A model generated the notes under the pieces. The model was not told the DNA's origin. It did not search any database and worked only from the letters and a program-made list of their open reading frames with translations. The translations under genes were made by a program, and so were the position numbers. Below, piece by piece: positions 1 through 6,635 of a stretch of DNA of 17,181 nucleotides. Position 1 is the first letter of the stretch, and every line of letters starts with the position of its first letter. The stretch is from Woeseia sp. (GTDB taxonomy: Bacteria > Pseudomonadota > Gammaproteobacteria > Steroidobacterales > Woeseiaceae): contig JABIUH010000172.1 in the NCBI GenBank assembly GCA_018701055.1, forward strand, positions 1 to 17,181, given 5' to 3'.

Positions 1-408
1 AAAGCCGATCGCCACCGCTGCCCAACGGTACGGACCAACTTTTTCGTGAAGGAATATCACTCCAAGCACTGGAATGAACAAAGATGCGGTGAACAACAGG
101 ACCGTGGTCTCTGCCATCGGCATCAGTGAGTACGCGGCAAAAGTCGTTATCAGGGAAATCGCCCCGACCACCGCGCGAACACCAATCGCAGCGAGCTTGC
201 TCTGGATAATGAGGACGTCCCGTTTACCCAGCACGAATACCATAAACAGAAACGGCATACAGGCGATCAGGTTTCGATAAAAGGCGATCTCGATGACTGA
301 ATGATTTTCGCTAAGAAGTTTCGCAAACACGTTCATTATTGTGAACATGAAAAACGCACCCATCGCGGCGGTCATGCCGCGCACAATGTGATCTTGATGT
401 TCAGCCAT
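1..408 (-). CDS. EamA/DMT-family permease, N-terminal part (runs off the window)
   Basis: The minus strand is open from an ATG at 408 to the window edge, giving 136 codons with no stop, so the 3' half of the gene lies outside. The protein starts MAEHQDHIVRGM and has about four hydrophobic segments: near residues 12-30, 43-62, 75-97 and 100-118. The pattern, including the short loop FYRNLIACMP after the first helix and the segment MAETTVLLFTASLF ending in LHEKV, is that of the first EamA repeat of the drug/metabolite transporter superfamily. These are inner-membrane permeases, usually about 300 residues with two EamA repeats. The substrate cannot be told from this half. The gene is divergent from nothing obvious: the next 350 bases hold no intact gene. 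The family call is secure; the exact role is not. Confidence 0.82.
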   Translation of the reverse strand, partial: MAEHQDHIVRGMTAAMGAFFMFTIMNVFAKLLSENHSVIEIAFYRNLIACMPFLFMVFVLGKRDVLIIQSKLAAIGVRAVVGAISLITTFAAYSLMPMAETTVLLFTASLFIPVLGVIFLHEKVGPYRWAAVAIGF

Positions 409-760
409 AGCCACCGCCGCCTGGTGTTTCGGTAATGGACATATCATTTTTCTTCAAAATAATCGTGGCCAATCCTGATAATTTTCTACGTCGCTATTGA
501 TTCGCTCAATTCAATTGCCGCCGGTCTTTCCGCTTTTGCCGCCAACAACGCCATATGGCGCTGTTCGTTTTTGGTTGGACAGAATGGCAGCCTTAACAGG
601 TTCCACAAATCGACATCTGTGAACCGAGCCGTTTACCCACGCCGCCCGAATTTTCACGAACTGAAATTGACTCGACGACGACCGAACAATTGAAGACGCC
701 CAATATTTGTCCCAGCGATGGTGGAAACAGACTAGGGCGAAAAAATTGTGGCCGTCCCTT
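409..760. other. Noncoding stretch between the permease and the hydrolase relic
   Basis: I see no gene here that I can support. The region must hold the promoter and leader of the permease (minus strand). It contains a 12-bp perfect palindrome CGCCATATGGCG at 549-560 and a hairpin at 599-625, with arms GGTTCcACA and TGTGAACC and a 10-nt loop. One minus-strand frame is free of stops for about 80 codons, but the translation resembles nothing I know and has no good start. The stretch may be decayed coding sequence or an old dispersed repeat. Confidence 0.4.
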
Positions 761-943
761 TTACTTGCTGCCCTCGTTCACGCAATGTTGCACGAATATT
801 ACCGGCAACTTCGCGGCGCGTGCTGCCGCGATTAAGCGAGACGCCCGATCAAGTAGATCATCCCCGAAATGAATCGGCGCCATAGCTTTACCATCAAAGG
901 CACCGATTTGGACATCAATAACAACTAATGCGGCATTTTCCAT
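761..943 (-). pseudogene. Isochorismatase-like cysteine hydrolase, truncated after 60 codons
   Basis: The reading frame begins with ATG at 943 and reads MENAALVVIDVQIGAF, the classic first strand of isochorismatase-like hydrolases, with the catalytic Asp of VIDVQ at residue 10. It continues through a helix (DLLDRASRLIAAARAAKL) and the second strand PVIFVQHC, then hits TAA after residue 60. Family members are about 180-200 residues. The catalytic Lys region and the nucleophilic Cys should follow but are missing. I translated all three frames of the next 280 bases on this strand and found no recognisable continuation, so this is not a single frameshift that can be bridged. The fragment is most likely a truncated relic, perhaps cut by a deletion. 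A functional 60-residue protein is very unlikely. Confidence 0.7.
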
Positions 944-1116
944 GCCCGCATTCTATCCTGATCTGGTTGGGACTTCCCTTTCTGGCCAGTAACGATAGTT
1001 CCTTCTGCATCCGTCCGCCGCTGAACGTCGGGTTTCGCCCCGTGCGCAGACATTGGGTTAGAATCAGTATGAATGTCTGCGTGTACCCCTTAAGTGAACG
1101 TGAGGAAACGAATGCA

Positions 1117-1428
1117 GTGAAATTTATTTCAGCGAAAGCATTTACGGGAACCAGTGCATGGCAAGCACTTCCTATCGCAAATATGAACGGCATTACGACC
1201 CGCCTTCATAGGACTGATCAACCGTACAAGTGGCATATCAATTACGGCGAGGAAGTCTTCGTTGTTCTGGACGGCGCTGTCGACATGCACTATCAGGAAA
1301 ATAGTGTCGAAAAAATAGTGCGCATGGACGTTGAAGATATTTTTTATGCGTCGGTAGGAACAGAACATGTCGCTCACCCAAGCAACGAAGCGCGTGTTCT
1401 GGTTATCGAGTCCGAAGGCAGTGTATAG
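1117..1428 (+). CDS. Small single-domain cupin protein
   Basis: This 103-residue protein forms one conserved beta-barrel cupin domain. Motif 1 is around YKWHINYGEEVFVVLDGAVD, where the usual H-x-H-x(3-5)-E pattern is partly kept (the His of KWH and the Glu pair of GEE). Motif 2 is around VEDIFYASVGTEHVAHPS, with the G-x-E-H-x-A/P end typical of metal-binding cupins. Small cupins of this kind include sugar isomerases, mannose-6-phosphate-isomerase-like proteins and regulators; the reaction here is unknown. I chose the GTG at 1117 because a TGAGGA-like ribosome binding site lies 10 nt upstream and homologous small cupins begin with a short M-K-x-I/F strand. The same frame is open back to 928, with an ATG at 1069, but that extension has no cupin character. 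The amine oxidase relic follows 118 nt downstream on the same strand. Confidence 0.72.
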   Translation: MKFISAKAFTGTSAWQALPIANMNGITTRLHRTDQPYKWHINYGEEVFVVLDGAVDMHYQENSVEKIVRMDVEDIFYASVGTEHVAHPSNEARVLVIESEGSV

Positions 1429-1546
1429 AAATAGCTAATTTGCTAAAGATTGAACGAGAAAAACCAGTCCTTGTAGCTCGACACGGACATTGATATGACA
1501 ATCCGATTCGCTTTAGTCATTTGCCATACAATCAGGATACGAAGAT

Positions 1547-2952
1547 ATGCCTAACAACAAATCTAATATAATTAGTCAGCCTACCAACCGTCGAAAATTC
1601 ATCGGTGGTCTCGCGGGTGCGGTTGCGGCACCTAACGTACTGTCACAAGACAATGACCAAATTGAATACGACACGATCGTGATTGGGGGTGGATTCGCCG
1701 GCGTTTCTGCGTCGCGGGATCTGAGCTGGCGGGGTAAAAAAACGTTATTACTCGAAGCTAAGTCTAGGCTGGGCGGGCGAGCCTGGACGACTAGGTTCAG
1801 TGGGCACGACGTAGATATTGGCGGCACCTGGATTGGTTGGTCCCAACCGCATGTGTGATCAGAAGTCATGCGGTACGACGTACCCATTGTTGAGAGCGCG
1901 GCGGCAAATGCATCGCAGGCAATTTGGATGGACAAAGGCGCGCCTGTTGTGGGCTCAATGGATGCCTACGCTCAAAGCTTTGAAAGCGTTACGAACAAGT
2001 TTTTTGCACCCGCAAAAGAAGCATTGCCGCGTCCATTTGATCCGCTCTTCGCCGGTGATAATAGCAAGCTAGATTCGTTATCCGCCGCCGACGTTATTAA
2101 GAAACTTGATCTGTCCACGCATGAGAGAGATCTAATTTCAACATTTGCGGCGATGAACGGCCACTCTAATCCGGAGCAAAGCAGTTACCTGGATCAGCTG
2201 CGATGGTTTGCACTAGGTGACTTCAATCTCTGGAATCTTTGGGACAATCTGGGTCGTTACCGCGTAAAAGGTGGCACCCGAGTATTGCTAGATCACATGC
2301 AAAATGACAACGACTCGGAAGTGATTTACTCGAGTCCTGTACAGTCGGTCGTACAATCGCATAATCGGGTGACAGTGACGACCAAAGCCGGTGCGACCTA
2401 TGTTGCTCGTTCGGTCGTTGTTGCGCTGCCGCTCAACTGCCTGAACGATATCGATTTCGCACCTAAAACCTCCAGCACAAAACAACGTGTAAGCGAAGCT
2501 CGTCACACAGGATCAGGTATCAAAATTTACGCCCGAACCCGAAGGAAGTACCCGATATTTTTGGGTCATGGCAACTACCAAATGCCACTTTTTTTCTATT
2601 CACGGAATACGATGACGACGACGACCAGTTGCTTGTTGGGTTTGGCGTCGATCCGGACCAATTGGACATTCACAACAGTGAAGCGATTTCCGCGGCAATG
2701 CGCCAATTCGTCCCCAACCTCGAAATTGGAGAAACGCTTTCACACGACTGGAATCAGGATCCTTATGCCCGTGGAACATGGTGCATGTACCGTTCAAATA
2801 TACTCACGAATGATCTATCCGAACTGCAGCGCTCCGAAGACAACGTCTATTTTGCAGGTACCGACATAGCGAGTGGTTGGCGTGGATTTATTGATGGGGC
2901 CATTGAAAGTGGAATGCGAACCGCTCGTCAAGTGGCGGATAATCTAGGCTAG
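1547..2952 (+). pseudogene. TAT-exported flavin amine oxidase (FAD-dependent), broken by one stop codon and one frameshift
   Basis: Read through its lesions, the gene gives about 468 residues, the full length of bacterial flavin-containing monoamine oxidases. The start has a twin-arginine signal (NRRKFIGGLAGAVAA, Arg15-Arg16), then the Rossmann FAD motif VIGGGFAG at residues 45-52, the ribose-binding Glu70, and LGGRAWT near 75. The C-terminus has the FAD-contacting pattern VYFAGTDIASGWRGFIDGA. Lesion 1 is a TGA at 1856-1858 in the same frame as what follows; the context SQPHV(stop)SEVMRY indicates a former TGG (Trp104). Lesion 2 lies at about 2537-2541, where the frame drops by one base (frame KIYART to frame PKEVPDIFG), consistent with one deleted base. 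Both flanks are otherwise well conserved, so the damage is recent or an assembly error. Intact homologues oxidise amines or amino acids outside the cytoplasm. Confidence 0.85.
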
Positions 2953-2997
2953 GACATGTCCAAAAAGCTGTTTGATCTATTTGCCGGATTAAATTTA

Positions 2998-3036
2998 GTA
3001 GGTCAGATCTATTTATCAAAAATTGATCTGACCTAT
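2998..3036. terminator. Strong inverted repeat between convergent genes, probable bidirectional terminator
   Basis: An 11-bp perfect stem TAGGTCAGATC (2999-3009) pairs with GATCTGACCTA (3025-3035) across a 15-nt A/T-rich loop, with a further G-T pair at the base. It lies between the end of the amine oxidase relic (stop at 2952) and the stop of the sortase gene (3042), 6 nt past the latter. This is where a shared terminator is expected. There is no clean T-run on either side, so it could instead be an RNA-stabilising 3' hairpin. Confidence 0.6.
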
Positions 3037-3041
3037 TATTC

Positions 3042-3632
3042 TCAATACAGCATCTCGGCGGACACGACGTAGCGCATGGGTCCTCTGGCACCAAGTGCGT
3101 CGAACGGATAGCAGGTAACGAGACTGAGAACCGGCGTGTCGGTATCGAGCACCAAGCTACCTCTCCTTGAATCAACCACGTCGATGTTGCTAACACGATA
3201 TCGATGTCCACGCCCATCCGGTGTCGTCAAATCGATCGCTTCGCCAACCTTAATGTGCTTCAAAAACTGAAAGTGGGTATCACGATGACCCGCAATAACA
3301 CTGTTACCGATTTCTCCAGGTAGGGCGCTTATACTTAGGTGTCCCGGCCCAAAAGCCAAAGTCCGACCTGAGCCCCCGGAAAGCACGATGAGTTCGACAT
3401 CGCCATCTTTAGCCGTCAACCGTGCTACTGGCCAAGTGTCAGCCCATGGCCAGGGGGGCGGCCGCCGCACGCCGTCGTCCGCCTTGCTCCATGCTCGCTG
3501 CATAAGCTCCTGAGCAAGCCACGCCTTGGCAGGAATATAGGATCCCTGACCAAGCTGCCAGAATCCCAATACCAATAGAGACGGCACGATGATTCGCCTT
3601 ATGCTTTGTCTAGTCCATTTTCCGAGAAACAT
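3042..3632 (-). CDS. Class GN sortase (marine proteobacterial type)
   Basis: This is a cysteine transpeptidase that cleaves a C-terminal sorting signal on exported proteins and acts at the outer face of the inner membrane. The 196-residue protein has one N-terminal membrane anchor (about residues 12-30) and a sortase fold with all three catalytic residues visible: His116 in AGHRDTHF, Cys174 in LSLVTCYPF and Arg187 in RGPMRYVV. The start is the ATG at 3632, preceded by AAGGAG with 7-nt spacing; the frame is open further upstream but lacks such a site. The start lies inside the 3' end of the VIT/VWA gene (23-nt overlap), pointing to translational coupling of enzyme and substrate. Family and neighbours match the proteobacterial dedicated sortase system (sortase model TIGR03784). 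No second sortase substrate is visible in the window. Confidence 0.93.
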   Translation of the reverse strand: MFLGKWTRQSIRRIIVPSLLVLGFWQLGQGSYIPAKAWLAQELMQRAWSKADDGVRRPPPWPWADTWPVARLTAKDGDVELIVLSGGSGRTLAFGPGHLSISALPGEIGNSVIAGHRDTHFQFLKHIKVGEAIDLTTPDGRGHRYRVSNIDVVDSRRGSLVLDTDTPVLSLVTCYPFDALGARGPMRYVVSAEMLY

Positions 3633-5799
3633 CGTCAGGCTCCTTGCGTAAGACGCATAGCACCAGCAATGCCAGGAACAGTATTGCCAGTCCACTAAAT
3701 CGATAGCCTGCGGCACCGGTCGCTGTGGCGGGGAAACCGTAGATCGCATTCATGCTTTGCCCGTAAGGGAGCTGGTTCGGAACTTGCTCTTTTTTAAGGC
3801 TTTCGCTCACTGGTCGAACGGGCGTTTTATCGATCGCGACTAAACTGGTGTATTTGCTGACCAAATGGTGAGCCAAGGCTGTTTGAATAACCGCGGGCCG
3901 AATTGATTCTTCCTTCGCCCCGTGTCGAAGTTCATCTATCAAGCTTTCGATTCGCGCGCGGGCCCATAACACACCGATGCCCGGACCATGCTGGCCCATG
4001 GTTACTGGCAATTCAGCACTCCACATTCCACTTGACCCATTTCCGGAAATAGTGATGATATCTGATGCGCGCATCGCGTGAGTTAATCGGGCCCGAACGA
4101 AAACCGGCTCTCCCGCATACAAATCCGGAATTATTTCGGGGAAAGATTCAACGCTCGTCCCATCCGGCCATTGAATGGTTATATCAGTAATCTGCGGTCG
4201 TTCGATTTTTCGAAAAAGGCGCTGCATCTTTTCACTGACTTCATGCAGCGCACTTATGAACGTAAAAGCGCCCCGTCCGGCCTCGGCAGCCTTACGCATA
4301 AACCAACTGTTCGGCGCCGAGCCGATTCCAACCGTAAACAAGCGCGCATTTCCGAGCTGTTGCTCAATCAGTGAGAACAATGCGTCTTCGTTTCCCACAC
4401 TGCCATCGGTAATAAAAATTATTTGCCGCAGATGTTCTTCATTCGGTGGCACAGCCATCGCGCGCTCAATCGCCGATCGCATTTCCGTGCCGCCATTCGC
4501 CGTTAATGCGCTGACGTATCTTTTCGCCGTGGCGACGTTGGTCGTCGACGCCGCGACGCTATTTCGAAAGAGCGCGCTGGTCGACGAATTGAACTGAATG
4601 ACATTGAACTGATCAGTCGGCTGCAATCCGTCCAGCGCGAGCGTGAGTGCACGCTGAGCTTGTTCGATTGATGTCCCATGCATTGAACCGGATGTATCAA
4701 TGATCAATATTAATTCACGCGCCGTATGTGTTTGTGGCTCAGCACTCGTTACGTCCGGCGGTAACAACATCATCAAGGCGTAGGTTTCGTCGTCTGCATT
4801 CTCGGTGAACAACATTGCTCGCGGCGCCGCGGCGGGGACTGCTTTCCACGTCAACTCAATATCGTGATCCATTGGGGTATCACTATCGACGAGATCAATC
4901 GCGTATTGATCCTCTTTCCGATTCACATTGACCGGGTGATAACGACTGGCAATATACTCCAGTGGCTCAGCAGAATTGAGAATCACATTGAACGAGAGTT
5001 TGTGTTCTTTAGTGACGGCCTGAGTAGGGGGCGTGATGCGTGATGCGTCCGCAACCTGATCGGTATCCAAGGACCAACCAGACCCCCGCCGACCGGGTAC
5101 CGGCGTGCCCGGAATGTAGCGTGGCGTAATGGTGACCGGAAACCTGATGCTGAACATTTCAGCATCGACCTGCAGCGTCTCGAGATATTCGATTTCAATA
5201 ACGACCGTTTCTCCCGGCGCAATATTTGCCACGGAGGTCGTGAACATGTTGGCGCGCTCCTGCTGCACAAGACTGGCCTTCTTACCGGCAGCTTTTGCAG
5301 CCTCGTACGCCTTCTTGGCCTCCGCCTTTTCTCGAATTTCACCTTCGATGTACCGTTCACCAATGTACATTCGCAGGCGATCAACCGCCGCTGTATCAGG
5401 TAATGGAAAAACATAGACGCCTTCAACCCATTCACTGCTTGAGTTGCGAAACTCCTGTTTGACCCTGACCCGGGCTGCCAGCCCGCTGATCTCCGCACTA
5501 ATGTCTGTACTAAGTCGAGTGGCCACGGCATAGCCAGACTTCATTTTGAGCAACAGGCTGCCAGCCTGCATCTGGCCTGGGCTCGTCGACGCGACCTCAT
5601 CGTCCGCCACTTGCGCACTCGCGAGGCTGGTCAATAAAGAGAGCGTAATTGCCGTAAGCCAGCTCCGCCGCGCACGACGACGAAGAATTCGAGGCAATCT
5701 TTCTGCTGTTTCCGGTCTAACCCGAGGGTGCCAGGTGGATTTGCCATCTGCTATACGCAGTGTGTGTCGTGAATTTCTCGCAGCCCAGGCGTTGCTCAT
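3610..5799 (-). CDS. Marine proteobacterial sortase target protein (VIT + VWA domains, C-terminal sorting signal)
   Basis: This is the dedicated substrate of the neighbouring sortase (family TIGR03788), 729 residues long. In order: a long basic n-region (RRRARRSW near 41-47), an export signal at about 48-62 ending LASA-Q, a VIT domain at about 80-207, and a VWA domain at about 362-535 with a complete MIDAS (DTSGS 368-372, Thr438 in GGTEM, Asp465 in ITDGS). After a linker comes a tripartite sorting signal: FPATATGA from 689, a hydrophobic helix at about 701-718, then an Arg/Lys-containing tail. The signal has Phe where LPxTG-type motifs have Leu. The ATG at 5799 has a ribosome binding site GGGAGAT about 6 nt upstream, which is part of a hairpin (see 5805-5828). 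VIT/VWA proteins usually mediate metal-dependent protein binding; the partner here is unknown. It is first in a two-gene operon with the sortase. Confidence 0.94.
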   Translation of the reverse strand: MSNAWAARNSRHTLRIADGKSTWHPRVRPETAERLPRILRRRARRSWLTAITLSLLTSLASAQVADDEVASTSPGQMQAGSLLLKMKSGYAVATRLSTDISAEISGLAARVRVKQEFRNSSSEWVEGVYVFPLPDTAAVDRLRMYIGERYIEGEIREKAEAKKAYEAAKAAGKKASLVQQERANMFTTSVANIAPGETVVIEIEYLETLQVDAEMFSIRFPVTITPRYIPGTPVPGRRGSGWSLDTDQVADASRITPPTQAVTKEHKLSFNVILNSAEPLEYIASRYHPVNVNRKEDQYAIDLVDSDTPMDHDIELTWKAVPAAAPRAMLFTENADDETYALMMLLPPDVTSAEPQTHTARELILIIDTSGSMHGTSIEQAQRALTLALDGLQPTDQFNVIQFNSSTSALFRNSVAASTTNVATAKRYVSALTANGGTEMRSAIERAMAVPPNEEHLRQIIFITDGSVGNEDALFSLIEQQLGNARLFTVGIGSAPNSWFMRKAAEAGRGAFTFISALHEVSEKMQRLFRKIERPQITDITIQWPDGTSVESFPEIIPDLYAGEPVFVRARLTHAMRASDIITISGNGSSGMWSAELPVTMGQHGPGIGVLWARARIESLIDELRHGAKEESIRPAVIQTALAHHLVSKYTSLVAIDKTPVRPVSESLKKEQVPNQLPYGQSMNAIYGFPATATGAAGYRFSGLAILFLALLVLCVLRKEPDDVSRKMD

Positions 5800-5804
5800 C
5801 GTCT

Positions 5805-5828
5805 ATCTCCCTATATTAATAGAGAGAT
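5805..5828 (-). promoter_or_regulatory. Hairpin covering the ribosome binding site of the sortase target mRNA
   Basis: The sequence is a near-perfect 24-nt dyad: arms ATCTC-x-CTAT and ATAG-x-GAGAT with one central mismatch and a 4-nt loop. On the minus-strand transcript its 3' arm contains the GGGAGAT ribosome binding site, 6 nt before the ATG at 5799. Folding would hide the site, so this could control translation. As DNA, the same dyad could be a protein-binding operator. The hairpin is seen directly; its role is inferred. Confidence 0.5.
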
Positions 5829-5881
5829 TTAAACGCGTGTTTGGGCGAGACTTCCGTCAGGAGCATGGCAATACACCGATG

Positions 5882-5901
5882 TAATGTGGCAAATTGTGTC
5901 A
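5882..5901 (+). promoter_or_regulatory. Tandem 10-bp direct repeats, possible PdsR binding site
   Basis: TAATGTGGCA is followed directly by AATTGTGTCA (7 of 10 identical, exactly one helical turn apart). OmpR-family regulators typically bind such tandem repeats. A weak -10-like TATAGA lies at 5907-5912 with no fitting -35, so the repeats would cover the -35 position, as expected for an activator-dependent promoter of pdsR. The evidence is pattern only. Confidence 0.3.
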
Positions 5902-5933
5902 TTGGTTATAGAAACCGTTACTTATCTAAATTT

Positions 5934-6626
5934 ATGTCCAAACGAATCGCCATTGTTGAAGACGAACAAGCCATCCGCGAGAACTATGCGGCAGCGTTCC
6001 GCCGTGAGGGCTATGACGTCGACCTGTTTGAAGCGCGTCAACCTGCGCTGGATGCGTTCTCGGCACGACTGCCAGATCTAGTCGTAATCGACATTAATCT
6101 GAAAGACGAAATTGAAGGTGGCTTTGAGCTATGCCGCGCGCTACGCAGCCTTTCGAATGACATTCCAATCATTTTCCTCACGGCAAGAGATAGCGAGTTT
6201 GACGCGGTATCTGGCCTACGCCTTGGTGCCGATGACTACCTCACCAAAGACATCAGCCTGCCGCATCTCATGGCCCGTATTGCCGCACTGTTCCGGCGTC
6301 TCGATGCTATGCAAAAACCGCAAGGTGAAGAAAACCGCCTGCGGCGCGGCGACCTGGAGCTCGACATCGATCGTATGACGGTCCGTTGGAAAAACGAACC
6401 GGTCGGTTTGACCCTGACTGAATTCTGGATGGTGCACGCATTGGCGCGCTATCCCGGCCACGTGAAGAATCGCCAGCAACTAATGGACGCCGCACAAGCG
6501 GTGCTCGACGACAACACCATTACGTCTCACATCAAACGCATTCGCCGTAAGTTCAACGCGCTAGATGCAGATTTCGACTCAGTCGAAACAGTTTACGGAA
6601 TGGGTTATCGCTGGCTCTCAAACTAG
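5934..6626 (+). CDS. pdsR: Dedicated sortase system response regulator PdsR (OmpR family)
   Basis: This is a 230-residue two-component regulator. The receiver domain (1-125) has the acidic pair Glu9/Asp10, phospho-acceptor Asp53 in VVIDINL, Thr83 in IFLTARD and Lys105 in YLTKDIS. A winged-helix DNA-binding domain follows at about 136-230, with LTLTEFWMVHALA and the C-terminal wing SVETVYGMGYRWLSN. The location, divergent from a VIT/VWA sortase target and upstream of the matching kinase, fits the family TIGR03787. I start it at the ATG at 5934 (MSKRIAIVEDE) because the receiver begins there. No Shine-Dalgarno sequence precedes it, so translation may be weak or from a very short leader; an in-frame TTG at 5841 would only add unrelated sequence. 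The likely target is the divergent sortase operon and its own promoter. Confidence 0.92.
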   Translation: MSKRIAIVEDEQAIRENYAAAFRREGYDVDLFEARQPALDAFSARLPDLVVIDINLKDEIEGGFELCRALRSLSNDIPIIFLTARDSEFDAVSGLRLGADDYLTKDISLPHLMARIAALFRRLDAMQKPQGEENRLRRGDLELDIDRMTVRWKNEPVGLTLTEFWMVHALARYPGHVKNRQQLMDAAQAVLDDNTITSHIKRIRRKFNALDADFDSVETVYGMGYRWLSN

Positions 6627-6635
6627 GCCTGGCAC

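Noticed and set aside
928..1116. Longer version of the cupin gene starting at 928 or 1069
   Set aside because: The added residues have no cupin character or family match. The GTG at 1117 has a ribosome binding site at the right distance and gives the usual small-cupin length.
915..1193. Minus-strand frame of 92 codons overlapping the hydrolase relic and the cupin start
   Set aside because: It has no family resemblance, conflicts with two better-supported genes and lacks a convincing start.
1856..1858. In-frame TGA in the amine oxidase as selenocysteine or a reassigned codon
   Set aside because: Trp, not Sec or Cys, is expected at this site. TGA ends other genes in the window, and a separate frameshift lies downstream, so gene decay or an assembly error explains it better.
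3633..3749. Longer sortase start at 3749
   Set aside because: The added 39 residues are the out-of-frame end of the target gene. The ATG at 3632 has a textbook ribosome binding site.
4175..4597. Open frame of 140 codons on the plus strand within the sortase target gene
   Set aside because: It lies antisense to the VWA domain, whose motifs are intact on the minus strand. It has no recognisable domain and reflects codon structure of the real gene.
4983..5531. Second minus-strand frame of 182 codons inside the sortase target gene
   Set aside because: It is an Arg/Ser-rich shadow in another frame of the well-supported VIT region.
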